Positions 55,301 through 62,536 of a stretch of 64,000 nt of DNA are shown here, one piece after another (position 1 is the stretch's first letter; each line of letters begins with the position of its first letter). The notes beneath the pieces are model-generated. The model was given only the letters and a program-made list of their open reading frames with translations. It searched no databases and was not told the DNA's origin. Origin of the DNA: Mesorhizobium shangrilense (GTDB lineage Bacteria; Pseudomonadota; Alphaproteobacteria; Rhizobiales; Rhizobiaceae); NCBI RefSeq assembly GCF_028826155.1, contig NZ_JAQGPN010000004.1, positions 1 to 64,000 on the forward strand, in the 5' to 3' direction. A program made the position numbers and the translations under genes.

Positions 55301-55686
55301 TACCGATGTTCTCCGTAATCCTTCGCAAGGCCTATGGACTGGGCGCGGTGGCGATGGCGGCGGGATCCTTCTCGGTGCCAATGTTCTCGATTGCCTGGCC
55401 GACTGGGGAGGTCGGGCCCATGGGGCTGGAGGGAGCGGTTCGGCTGGCCTATCGCAAGGAACTGGAAGCGATTGAAGATCCTGCGGCACGCGAATCCGCC
55501 TTCAAGCAATATGTCAACGCAATGTACGAACAGGGCAAGGCGATGAACGCCGCAACGTTCATGGAACTGGACGACGTGATCGATCCTGCCGAGACGCGGC
55601 GCTGGATCATGCACGGCATCCGCACCGCAAAGCGCACTGCCGGGCGCAGTCATGGCAAGAAGCGGCCGTACGTGGATGCCTGGTGA
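52384..55686 (+). CDS. Single-chain acyl-CoA carboxylase (BC-BCCP-CT fusion)
   Basis: An 1100-residue fusion that carries out the whole biotin-dependent carboxylation. Biotin carboxylase occupies about residues 1-450 (FKRLLIANRGEIAIRIAR; ATP loop AVAGGGGRGMR; CNPRLQVEHTVTE). A biotinyl domain follows at about 500-565 with the lysine in VVEAMKSEL near 527, then a carboxyltransferase at about 590-1090 (INSGRCFAGNAALLGSCD; LSLCDTPGFMVGPESE). It resembles the single-chain long-chain/broad acyl-CoA carboxylases. The ATG at 52384 is chosen because family similarity begins there; the frame upstream is ligase debris. The next gene begins one base after its stop. Confidence 0.92.
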   Translation: MSFKRLLIANRGEIAIRIARAAADLGVETVAVHAPDDEASLHVRHADSAIRLEGRGAAAYLDIAQLVAVAQRAGCDAVHPGYGFLSENPAFARALAEAGITFVGPSADLLDLFGDKLKAKALAREAGVPVAGGTTGATTPAEAHAYFASLKPGEGVLVKAVAGGGGRGMRLVTQVYDLDAAMERCRSEALAAFGDGSVYVERLIPRARHIEVQVAGDGRGNVTHLWERECTLQRRHQKLVEIAPSPGLAPALRQRVIDAALTMARRASYLALGTFEFLVSEGGDAATDFIFIECNPRLQVEHTVTEAVTGVDLVRAQLLLAAGASLADAGLDTEPMPPRGVAIQLRVNMETMLPDGQALPSAGRLDAFDLPGGPGVRVDTFGYAGYETNTGFDSLIAKVVAHSPQGYAEALRRAGRALSEFRIAGVDTNIGFLKNVVAHPEVAADRVDTRFVERYIADLAVLSPQDAVRHFPVTAASTATDRPRKAVDAPADAVAIATPMPGLVVSVLVEPGSFVQRGSELLVVEAMKSELVIRAEAAGVVRTVPVVAGDVVKLGDTVAFITPDEGAAHEDTEADDFDPDEIRADLADLVQRKYELTDAARPDAVARRHAKGGRTARENVEDLCDPGTFVEYGGLILALQRGRRPMEELKRVSPADGMIAGMGTINGDLFAEDKTRCSVLAYDYTVFAGTQGFQAHAKKDRMFELAELHETPVVMFTEGGGGRPGDTDYVGVAGLNMRTFWHFGRLSAKVPLIGINSGRCFAGNAALLGSCDVVIATRNSSIGMAGPAMIEAGGLGAVSADEVGPVSVQGANGVIDLLVHDEADAVRAAKHYLSFFQGKLDDWTCPDQRDLRRAVPENRLRIYDIRVVLKTLADTGSLLELRSGFAAGMITALMRVEGHQIGVIANNPMHLGGAIDAPAADKAARFMQLCDAFDIPILSLCDTPGFMVGPESEKTATVRHFSRLFIIGANLDVPMFSVILRKAYGLGAVAMAAGSFSVPMFSIAWPTGEVGPMGLEGAVRLAYRKELEAIEDPAARESAFKQYVNAMYEQGKAMNAATFMELDDVIDPAETRRWIMHGIRTAKRTAGRSHGKKRPYVDAW

Positions 55687-55687
55687 C

Positions 55688-56629
55688 ATGGTGCGCCCGG
55701 AGGGGTTCGACACGCCGATCGAGACGATCGCCGGCGAGATCGTCGGCCCATGGCGCAGGCCGCGCCAGATGCTGCATAACCAATCCTATGGCGGCCATGC
55801 CACGATCCACGACGAAGGCACGGCGCGGGCGCTGGGATTTCGGTCGGGCACGATCGAGGGGCCGACCCATTTCAGCCAGTTCGTGCCGCTTTGCGCCGCA
55901 CTCTGGGGCAGGGTCTGGCACGAGCGTGGCTGCATCTCCGTTCACTTCCGTGAGCCTGTCTACGACGGCGACGCCGTTCGCGCGTGCCTCGCGCTGCCGC
56001 CGACCGGCGCGAGGATCGCGCGCATCCGTATGGTCAACGACAGGGGTGCGACAATCCTGGAGGGTGATGTCTCGCTCGCGCCCGATGGCGGCCCCAGCGA
56101 GCTGGAACGGCGGTTGGCCAACCTGCGCCGGCTGCCCGAACGCGTCATCCTGCGTGACATCAAGGTTGGGATGCGCAGCGGTAGGCGGCTGGTCGTGATG
56201 CCCTTTGGCAAGACGATGGGGAGCCTTTATCCGTTCACACTTGAAGACAAGCTGGCGGCGATCACCGAGCCGTCGCCCTGGTATGAACCCGGTGGAACCT
56301 CCCCCTGGGGGCACCCGATCATTCCGCTGGAGATGGCCAGCGTGCTGATGAAGTACACGGACGAAACGCCGCCTTTTTGTGTACCTCAGCAGGTGGTTCG
56401 GCTGATCGCCGACCAGGAGATCCGGTATGTCGAGGGACCGCTCTTCGTCGGCCAGGCCTACGAGATCGACCAGGAAGTGATCGCCTTTTCAGGCAGCAGG
56501 CGCACTGAAAGCATGTGGATCCGGACCAGCCTGTATGAAGCGGGAACCGACCGGCTGGTGGCGGTCATGCTCATCAACGAGGCAAGCCTAAAGGAGACGC
56601 TCGCGGCCGCGGATCAGCCGCCGGCATAG
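55688..56629 (+). CDS. Double-hotdog dehydratase-like protein
   Basis: A 313-residue protein, probably two hotdog domains. The first contains MLHNQSYGGHATIHDEGTARALGFRSGTIEGPTHFSQFVPL (about residues 37-77), close in layout to MaoC-like hydratases but without a clear Asp-x4-His. It follows the carboxylase directly. The start is uncertain (55676 is also possible); neither has a good ribosome site. It may hydrate or bind the carboxylated enoyl-CoA. It is the last gene of the plus-strand operon. Confidence 0.7.
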   Translation: MVRPEGFDTPIETIAGEIVGPWRRPRQMLHNQSYGGHATIHDEGTARALGFRSGTIEGPTHFSQFVPLCAALWGRVWHERGCISVHFREPVYDGDAVRACLALPPTGARIARIRMVNDRGATILEGDVSLAPDGGPSELERRLANLRRLPERVILRDIKVGMRSGRRLVVMPFGKTMGSLYPFTLEDKLAAITEPSPWYEPGGTSPWGHPIIPLEMASVLMKYTDETPPFCVPQQVVRLIADQEIRYVEGPLFVGQAYEIDQEVIAFSGSRRTESMWIRTSLYEAGTDRLVAVMLINEASLKETLAAADQPPA

Positions 56630-57240
56630 GCCCTGCGGACCAGATCCCTGCCGCACAGTGCGCGGTCGGCCCGTCGCCGGCGATCCTTCCAGAGATCATG
56701 GCATAGGCATGATCGGCGATGTCGTGGGCGCGCTCGACCAATTGCTCCACCAGCAGGATCGCCGCACCGCGCTTCTTCAGCGTCAGCAGCACGTCGAACA
56801 CTTCGTCGATGACGATCGGTGCCAGACCGAGAGAGGGTTCATCCAGCATGACAACCTTGGGCGAGCGCATCAGCGCCTAGCCGATAGCCAGCATCTGCTG
56901 CTACCCGCCAGACAGTGAGCCGGCCGGCAGGTTCGCCTTCTCGGCAAGACCGGAGACAGCGCATGGCCGTCCTCCAGCCGCGCCCTCTCTAGGCTTGTCA
57001 GCAGGAAGAGCATATCATTGCTGCCGATCGGCACTGGCGCTGCGGCAATCAAGCCGGCCACCGACGGGACGGAGAGGCACGGGCAGGTTGGTATCTTAGG
57101 CGCGAGCTACAGCGAACGGCCCTGCAGGTCGCCTTGGCCAAAGTTGAAGATGTTGGTCGGGCAGTGGACCATGTTGAAAGACGCGGTGACGAGGGTGTAG
57201 ACCGCCACCATCGTGACGCGTTGTATGACAATTTCATCCG
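56630..57240 (-). pseudogene. Decayed second Liv-type ABC transporter (permease start and LivF end)
   Basis: On the minus strand the segment near 57110-57235 reads TMVAVYTLVTASFN and IFNFGQGDLQG, the first membrane helix and glycine motif of a LivH/LivM permease. From about 56940 to 56650 it reads NLPAGSLSGG-stop-QQMLAIG-stop-ALMRSPKVVMLDEPSLGLAP and LLVEQ, the second half of a LivF ATPase. Both stops are TAG and replace the Glu and Arg of the signature. Everything between is deleted. It is a relic of a transporter other than the intact one at 34.2-37.7 kb. Confidence 0.8.
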
Positions 57241-57280
57241 CGCCGGCTCTGCCCTTCCCGGATGGCGAAACCGGTCCGCA

Positions 57281-58144
57281 TCACCGGCGCATTCGCATCA
57301 AGCCCCCGGTAATGACCGGACTCCGGCGTTCCAGAACGCTGCACCTGAAGGCGATGCGGTCCTCGCCTGCGTCCCATATCTCGGTGCGGATTGTCTCTCC
57401 CGGATAGACCGGTGCGGAAAAGCGGACTCGCATCGATTTGATCTTCGCGGGATCGTAGCTGCACACTGCTTTCAGCAGCGCGTGGCCCGCCACGCCGAAC
57501 GTGCAGAGGCCGTGCAGGATCGGCATCGTGAAGCCGGCTCCAGCTGCGACCTCCGGCTCGGCATGCAGCGGATTGTCGTCGCCGTTGAGGCGGTAGAGCA
57601 GGGCCGCTTGCGGCAATGTCGGTAGGTCGACGATGTGGTCGGGTGTCCTGTCGGGCGTAGGATGCACGGGCGGCCGCGAGCCGCCCGGCCCGCCGAAGCC
57701 CCCGTCGGTGCGATTGAAGGCGGTTGCGTAGACCGAAGCGATGTGTTCGTTGGTCCGTGCATCGTATAGGTCGTTGCAGGTTGTGAGCAGCGAGCCCTTG
57801 CCGGGGCCCTTGTCGATGAGGCTCTCGACATGCATGCGCCCAACGATAGTGCCGGTCGCAGGCAGGGGGCGGTGCAGGACGATCTCTTCCTCGCCGTGCA
57901 GCGAGTTGGCCCAGTCGATCCCGGTGGCCGGATCCCGGATCCAGAAACCCGGTCCAGCCAAGACTGCGGCCATGGTCGGCAATGCCTGCAACCACGGTTC
58001 GTAGACAAATTTGAGTTCATCGCGCGACATCGGATCGGCGCCCAGCCCGATCCCCAACGCGTACAGCGCGGTATCCTTCCAGTCATAGCTCTGAACCTTC
58101 TCCGGAAAGTGCCAGTTGGCGAGCCTCTGTTGGTCGATGGTCAT
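57281..58144 (-). CDS. MaoC-family 2-enoyl-CoA hydratase (hydratase 2, double hotdog)
   Basis: A 287-residue (R)-specific enoyl-CoA hydratase of the peroxisomal hydratase 2 type. The N-terminal hotdog starts DTALYALGIGLGADPMSRDELKFVYE, and the C-terminal half carries the active site YRLNGDDNPLHAEPEVAAGAGFTMPILHGLCTFG (about 188-221), with Asp, Asn and His. The ATG ending at 58144 overlaps the thioesterase stop (ATGA). It makes (3R)-hydroxyacyl-CoA, the substrate of the MFE-2-type SDRs at 44.6-46.5 kb. Confidence 0.92.
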   Translation of the reverse strand: MTIDQQRLANWHFPEKVQSYDWKDTALYALGIGLGADPMSRDELKFVYEPWLQALPTMAAVLAGPGFWIRDPATGIDWANSLHGEEEIVLHRPLPATGTIVGRMHVESLIDKGPGKGSLLTTCNDLYDARTNEHIASVYATAFNRTDGGFGGPGGSRPPVHPTPDRTPDHIVDLPTLPQAALLYRLNGDDNPLHAEPEVAAGAGFTMPILHGLCTFGVAGHALLKAVCSYDPAKIKSMRVRFSAPVYPGETIRTEIWDAGEDRIAFRCSVLERRSPVITGGLMRMRR

Positions 58145-58584
58145 TTCGATAGAACCTTCCAAATGCCGGATGCGGTTGCCACCACCCGGTCCCCGACGAG
58201 GCAGGTGGAACGCATGAAGACGAGAGAGCGGGTCGACCTCACTACCTCGCAAACGACTTCGACGAACTCGCCGTGCTGCGCGCCGGAGATGAACTGGCAA
58301 TCGAAGGCGACGGTGAAGAGTTGCTCGCCCTTGCGGGCGGCCTGCGCAGCATGGCCCATTCCGTCGTCGCAGAGCGTCATGATCATTCCGCCATGCGAGC
58401 GACGCTGCGTGTTGTCGTGTTTTTCCTCGACCACGAAACCCACGCGAAACCCGTCTTCGCCGGGCTTCATCCAGATCGGACCGACGTGATCGAGAAAGTT
58501 CGATGCGAGTGGACGGGTCCATCCCTGGGCTTCTAGCGAGGATGGAGCGCGCAAGGCAGGGGCAGTCTTGGGAGTGATTGACAT
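58141..58584 (-). CDS. PaaI-like hotdog thioesterase
   Basis: A 147-residue hotdog thioesterase. NTQRRSHGGMIMTLCDDGMGHAAQ (about residues 58-81) is the PaaI-type active-site helix, with DCQFISGAQHGEFVEV after it. It would hydrolyse an acyl-CoA and free CoA from dead-end intermediates. It is coupled to the hydratase 2 gene (ATGA). A 19-bp operator repeat starts nine bases upstream of its ATG. Confidence 0.88.
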   Translation of the reverse strand: MSITPKTAPALRAPSSLEAQGWTRPLASNFLDHVGPIWMKPGEDGFRVGFVVEEKHDNTQRRSHGGMIMTLCDDGMGHAAQAARKGEQLFTVAFDCQFISGAQHGEFVEVVCEVVRSTRSLVFMRSTCLVGDRVVATASGIWKVLSK

Positions 58585-58593
58585 GCGGTGCTT

Positions 58594-58612
58594 TATTGAG
58601 TTCTGCTAATTA
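58594..58612. promoter_or_regulatory. Candidate TetR operator, copy 5
   Basis: TATTGAG-TTCTG-CTAATTA, 19 bases, right before the thioesterase gene on the minus strand. Its GAGTTCTG core also matches copy 3 read on the opposite strand. Confidence 0.6.
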
Positions 58613-58644
58613 TATGATGGCGCAGTGTTGCCTGAGGTCTTCGT

Positions 58645-59472
58645 CTAGATGGACAGTCCGCCGGACACGGTGACAACCTGGCCACTGACGTAGTTCGATT
58701 CGGGAATGCAGAAGAGGTAGGCGCCGTCTGCCGCCTCCTCGGCAGTACCGATGCGACCCAGCGGGATCATCGCCTCGGTGTTTTCCTTGAACCTGCGCGA
58801 CAGGCCGAGTTCAATTTCGTGCCCCTCAATGCGGACAACGTTGCCGCCGGTTTCGCGCAGCATGTTGAGCCGAGTTTCGATCAGGCCATAAGCGACGCAG
58901 TTGACGTTGACCTTGAGGCGCCCCCACTCTCGACACAGGGTCCGGGTGACGCCGATCAGTCCGGCCTTGGCGGTGGAATAGGCGAACTGCCCCGCAACGC
59001 CGCCCGTTCCAGCCATGGACGAGATGTTGACCACCTTGCGGAACACCTCCCGCCCTTCCGCCCTTTCGCGTTCATGCATTTGCCGGATTGGAGCGTGCGC
59101 GGCGCGCAGCAAGCGGAAAGGCGCCATGACATGCACCCTGAGCATAGCCTCCAATTGGGTGTCACTGGTTTGCGCCGCTGTGCCGAGCCAAGTATAGCCC
59201 GCATTGTTGACGATGATGTCGATGCCCCCGAAGCGCTGCAGGGCGAGGTCCACGAAGCTCTCGGCGAAGCCGTCCTCGGTGACGCTTCCGGCCAGTGTCG
59301 CAACCGTTCCGCCGCGCGTCTCGATCTCCGCGCCGGTCTCGGCCAGCGGCGCGGCATCCAAGTCGTTGATGACCAGATGCGCGCCTTCCGCGGCGAGCTT
59401 GAGGGCTAAAGCACGTCCGATCCCGCGCGCCCCGCCCGTGACGAGCGCAGTCTTTCCTGCCAGCTTGGGCAC
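58645..59472 (-). CDS. SDR oxidoreductase
   Basis: A 275-residue short-chain dehydrogenase with the full set of motifs: TGGARGIGRALALKLA near residues 12-27, IVNNAGYTWLG near 86-96, and the Ser/Tyr/Lys triad in NISSMAGTGGVAGQFAYSTAKAG near 147-169. It has a long loop (MHERERAEGREVFRKVV) near 131-147. It begins the three-gene minus-strand unit with thioesterase and hydratase 2. It probably oxidises a 3-hydroxyacyl-CoA or a ring alcohol. An operator repeat lies 17 bases before its start. Confidence 0.91.
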   Translation of the reverse strand: MPKLAGKTALVTGGARGIGRALALKLAAEGAHLVINDLDAAPLAETGAEIETRGGTVATLAGSVTEDGFAESFVDLALQRFGGIDIIVNNAGYTWLGTAAQTSDTQLEAMLRVHVMAPFRLLRAAHAPIRQMHERERAEGREVFRKVVNISSMAGTGGVAGQFAYSTAKAGLIGVTRTLCREWGRLKVNVNCVAYGLIETRLNMLRETGGNVVRIEGHEIELGLSRRFKENTEAMIPLGRIGTAEEAADGAYLFCIPESNYVSGQVVTVSGGLSI

Positions 59473-59488
59473 GTGCCATCTCCTGCGC

Positions 59489-59507
59489 TAATGAGTGGTC
59501 ATCATTA
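59489..59507. promoter_or_regulatory. Candidate TetR operator, copy 6
   Basis: TAATGAG-TGGTC-ATCATTA, 19 bases, 17 bases before the SDR start at 59472. The left arm is a perfect half-site and the right arm differs only in its innermost base. This is the best copy and marks the last promoter of the island. Confidence 0.7.
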
Positions 59508-59641
59508 ACACGAGATGTGCTTGCGCCGTCAACCGCCCACGGCTTAGCTCCGCGTTACTGCACGCATTCTACGCATGCGTGAAAAAGCGGCACCTCCACG
59601 GGGGGAAGGCAACCTTCGCCTTACGAAGTTCTCGGCACGGT

Positions 59642-60310
59642 TCAGGAGGAGATCGGTTCTCGTGGGGCTTGTGCATGACGCCCGCTGCGAGGCGTTTCCT
59701 GCTGGCCTGGCGCGTGTAGAGCGTGGTCTGGTTTCGTCGTCCAACCGAAAATTGCCATCAACTCGTCGTCAGTCGCGCCGTTCTCAGCAGCGATCGTTGC
59801 GCCTGCCTTTCGCAGTCCGTGCATGGTGCAGTGGGACAGCTCGGCCTGGTCGCACCACTGGCGCATCTTGTTTCCGAGACCGTCGACGGAAAAAGGCCGT
59901 CCCCAGTCCGTGACCAGGAAAGCAAGGTCGCCTGTTTGCGTCGCGTCGATCGTCGTCTGCAGTTCGGAGAGCACGGGAATTTCGACGGTCACGCCAGATG
60001 AACCTGCCGTCTTTCCTGGCCTGATCTTCAGCCAGCCGTCCTTCACATGCCGGCGGCCGACGATGTCGATATCTGACAGGCGCAAGCCAGTGAAGAGGCC
60101 GAGGTGGAGAGCTAGGCGTGCCTTGCTTCCGGCCAGATGACGAGCCTCGTACTGCTCCACTTCAACGAGTGTCCACGTGTGGAAGCCCTCGCCAGCCTTG
60201 AGGCGCGAGATGCCGGTGCACGGGTTGAGCGCGACCAGTTGTGCGTCCATCGCCCATGCGAGCATGGCTGAGAGCGCCTTGACGACGTTGTTTTGCGCCC
60301 CGGGCGTATT
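59642..60310 (-). pseudogene. Truncated, frameshifted tyrosine integrase
   Basis: The C-terminal two thirds of a phage-type integrase: NNVVKALSAMLAWAMDAQLV, the first catalytic Arg in LGLFTGLRLSDI, and the His-x-x-Arg in HCTMHGLRKAGAT. After FGWTT the frame shifts, so the catalytic tyrosine (TTLYTRQASRKR) is in another frame; removing one A from the AAA near 59736 would restore it. The N-terminus is lost where the sequence joins phage tail DNA near 60310. It is the edge of a decayed prophage or island. Confidence 0.8.
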
Positions 60311-60319
60311 CCTGATCAC

Positions 60320-60764
60320 CCCAGCTCTCACAGAGGGTTTCGACCGGCAACTTCAGGCTTTCATGCAGGCGATCCGCACGGTCGAAAGCAGCGGAAACTA
60401 CGGCGCTGTAGGCCCTACCCATCCCCGCTATGGCCGGGCGCTGGGTGGTTATCAGATCATGGAGGCCAACCTACCAGCGTGGTCGCAGCAGGCACTTGGC
60501 AGGTTCGTAAACGCTGGCGAGTTCCTGAAGGACGCGGCGCTGCAGGGCCTCATTGCGTCCAAGCAGATGGCGAAGCTGTTCCAGAAGTTCGGCAACTGGC
60601 ACGATGTGGCGTCGGCTTGGCTCTCCGGTCGCTCCATGGCGGCGGCGGGGAATGCCAGCGACAGTCTCGGAACGACTGTTCGCGAATACGTCGCCAAGGT
60701 CAATTCCGCGATGGGGCAGATGTCCGACGCAGTGAAAACCGGCGCTACCGCGGGTACGCAGTGA
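60320..60764 (+). pseudogene. Phage lytic transglycosylase-like fragment
   Basis: This frame reads FMQAIRTVESSGNYGAVGPTHPRYGRALGGYQIMEANLPAWSQQALGR, the lysozyme-like domain carried by rhizobial phage tail proteins; the Glu of IRTVESSG is the catalytic residue. The beginning is missing because the integrase remnant adjoins it. The frame itself continues to a stop at 60764, but no start or ribosome site belongs to it. Confidence 0.65.
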
Positions 60765-60799
60765 GGCGTTGAGGGAGGGTTGATTAAAGCCGGACAGGA

Positions 60800-61935
60800 A
60801 GTCGCGGCATCGCAGGAGCGCAAGGCGGCGGCGGGTTCGGTCAGGCTGCATTCGGATTGCTCGGCGCTGGCCTCGGCGGCTTTTCGATGGGCTATCAGTC
60901 TGGCAACGCCGGCATGGGTGCGTTGGGCGGCGGCCTGCAGGGCTGGGGCGCTGGCGCGAGCATTGCCGCGACCCTCGGTATGACCAGCTTGGCGCTTCCT
61001 GTCATTGGCGCATTCATCGGCGCTGCGGCCGGCCTGATCGGCGCCATACTGGGTGCGCGCAAGAAGGTGAAGGCGGCGCAAAAAGAACTCGAAAAGCAGA
61101 TGCATGCCATCGAGCAACTGCTGGCGGTTGGCGAGGGAAGGGGTGTCGGCAACAATCAGACGCGTCTCGACGACTATTTGACCGAGGTGAACAAGAGCCT
61201 GGAAAGCCCGCGACATGGACCTCGTGAAGAGGCTCCAGAACTCCTACCATCTCTACCTGACACGCCTGCGCACGGATTTCGAGAACGGTTTCGAGGGCAT
61301 GTTGAATGCCTACCGTTCCGGCCGCGGCGAGGACGACCCCCACCTGCAGGGCCAGCGCGCGGTTGAGGAGATGCGCGAAGAGGTGCGCGGCCTCATCGCC
61401 GATGTGCGCTTCTTCGGGGAAGAGGCGGTCAATTCACCGCTCAACGAGACGAACAAGAAATGGTGGATCGACAATTACGGTCAGGAACGCTGGAGCAGGA
61501 AGTCGCTGACGCACGCGAAACGGCAGACCGGACACTCGCCGAGGTCACCGAGGCCGCCAAGCGGATGGCGCTGTCGTTCATCGGTGGCACGGAAAAGCTG
61601 ACCGAGATGGACAGGCGGTGCTGTCGCTCGACGGCGCGGCCGATGCGATGAAGGTCGTTCTGCTCGAACTCGGAATGTCGGCCTTTGCGGCGGCCGAGGC
61701 GATTGAGAAGCAGCTGGATGGGACGCCTGAGACGAACCTGCGCTGGATCGGCCTGGTCGTCGACCACATCTTCCCGCACCGGGGCGACGAGGCGCTGTTC
61801 TGGGATAGATCGAACTGGCAGCCGCTCTGCCACGACGACCACGACATCGTAAAGCAGCGCGAGGAGCACGGGCGGGTGACAAACGGCAGTGACGCTAGGG
61901 GCGCCCGCTGGATCCCACCCACCCGTGGAATATGA
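60800..61935 (+). pseudogene. Phage tail protein remnant joined to an HNH nuclease tail
   Basis: Pieces of one tail/tape-measure-like protein run through four frames: a Gly-rich hydrophobic stretch (GAGLGGFSMGYQSGN, then ALPVIGAFIGAAAGLIGAILGA), then LQNSYHLYLTRLRTDFENGFEGM, then EVADARETADRTLAEVTEAAKR, then DAMKVVLLELGMSAFAAAEAIEKQL. At about 61735 the last piece runs straight into VVDHIFPHRGDEALFWDRSN and WQPLCHDDHD, the catalytic end of an HNH nuclease. Genes normally far apart in a phage have been joined by deletion. Confidence 0.7.
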
Positions 61936-61943
61936 GAGGCTGA

Positions 61944-62084
61944 CTATTTCTTTTTCGATTCGCTCGAGCTCCCCGAACCGCCGCCCGAGGTCTTCGAACC
62001 GCTGCCCGAACCTTTCGAACCAGACGAACCGCTCTTGGATTCGCCGGACTTCTTGTCGCTGCTGCCTTTGGGTTTCTCTGCCAT
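61944..62084 (-). CDS. Small Ser/Gly/Lys-rich protein
   Basis: A 46-residue low-complexity protein beginning MAEKPKGSSDKKSGESKSG and ending in SESKKK, made almost only of Ser, Gly, Lys and Glu. The ATG ends at 62084 and a perfect GGAGG lies six bases upstream, so it looks translatable. It is predicted disordered and very basic. It sits in the prophage debris and could be a phage accessory gene. No function is known. Confidence 0.55.
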   Translation of the reverse strand: MAEKPKGSSDKKSGESKSGSSGSKGSGSGSKTSGGGSGSSSESKKK

Positions 62085-62232
62085 TGGTTTCCTCCAAGGG
62101 CCGCGAAATGGCGTTTCTGCCGGACCTCCACCGGCTGAGGGCCTTGATCGCCCTTCGCGCGTCGGCCGATGCCGTCGAGACGGCGGAAGCAGACCTAAAC
62201 CGAGCGCTCCGCTAGCTCGGGATCAGGAGTCG

Positions 62233-62388
62233 CCGTCATTGGAGTTGCGGGCGGCGCGCGACCTCGCATGGCTGTGGGGCGAACGCGGCGAGAGGCTGCG
62301 CGCCCGCGATCTCCTCGCCCCGATCTATAGCTGGTTCACCGAAGGGTTCGCCATCCGGACCCGCAAGAGACAAAGCGTCTTATCTTAG
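62233..62388 (+). pseudogene. C-terminal remnant of a cyclase/ATPase-type TPR regulator
   Basis: The frame reads SLELRAARDLAWLWGERGERLRARDLLAPIYSWFTEGF, which matches the final TPR repeat of large class III adenylate cyclase/AAA ATPase regulators (usual form: ELRAA.SLARLW..QGK..EARDLLAPVYGWFTEGF). Nothing else of that protein is present. It is a gene end left behind after deletion. Confidence 0.6.
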
Positions 62389-62536
62389 GAAGAAGCGAGC
62401 CGTCGTTTTTGCGGAACGCTAGACGTGCACCTGCGGCTGTGACGGCTCTTTGCCGTTGGCAAATCGCGAGCGTTGCACGGGCTTTTAGATGGCCTTCGAA
62501 AGCACAGCCTCGCGAATGTCCACTCGAGGCGGTCCG

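Noticed and set aside
53056..55713. Very long open frame of 885 codons on the minus strand
   Set aside because: It is antisense to the single-chain carboxylase, whose motifs are all in order on the plus strand. High GC content produces long empty frames on the other strand.
56880..56920. In-frame TAG codons in the LivF remnant as recoded amino acids
   Set aside because: The surrounding gene is also truncated and fused to a permease fragment, so the stops are better explained as decay.
59568..59592. CACGCAT/ATGCGTG inverted repeat near the integrase remnant as an attachment site
   Set aside because: No second copy was found at the other end of the prophage debris and no tRNA gene is present.
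62108..62215. 35-codon frame MAFLPDLHRLRALIALRA...
   Set aside because: It has only a weak ribosome site, lies in prophage debris and shows no recognisable similarity; it may be part of a broken gene.
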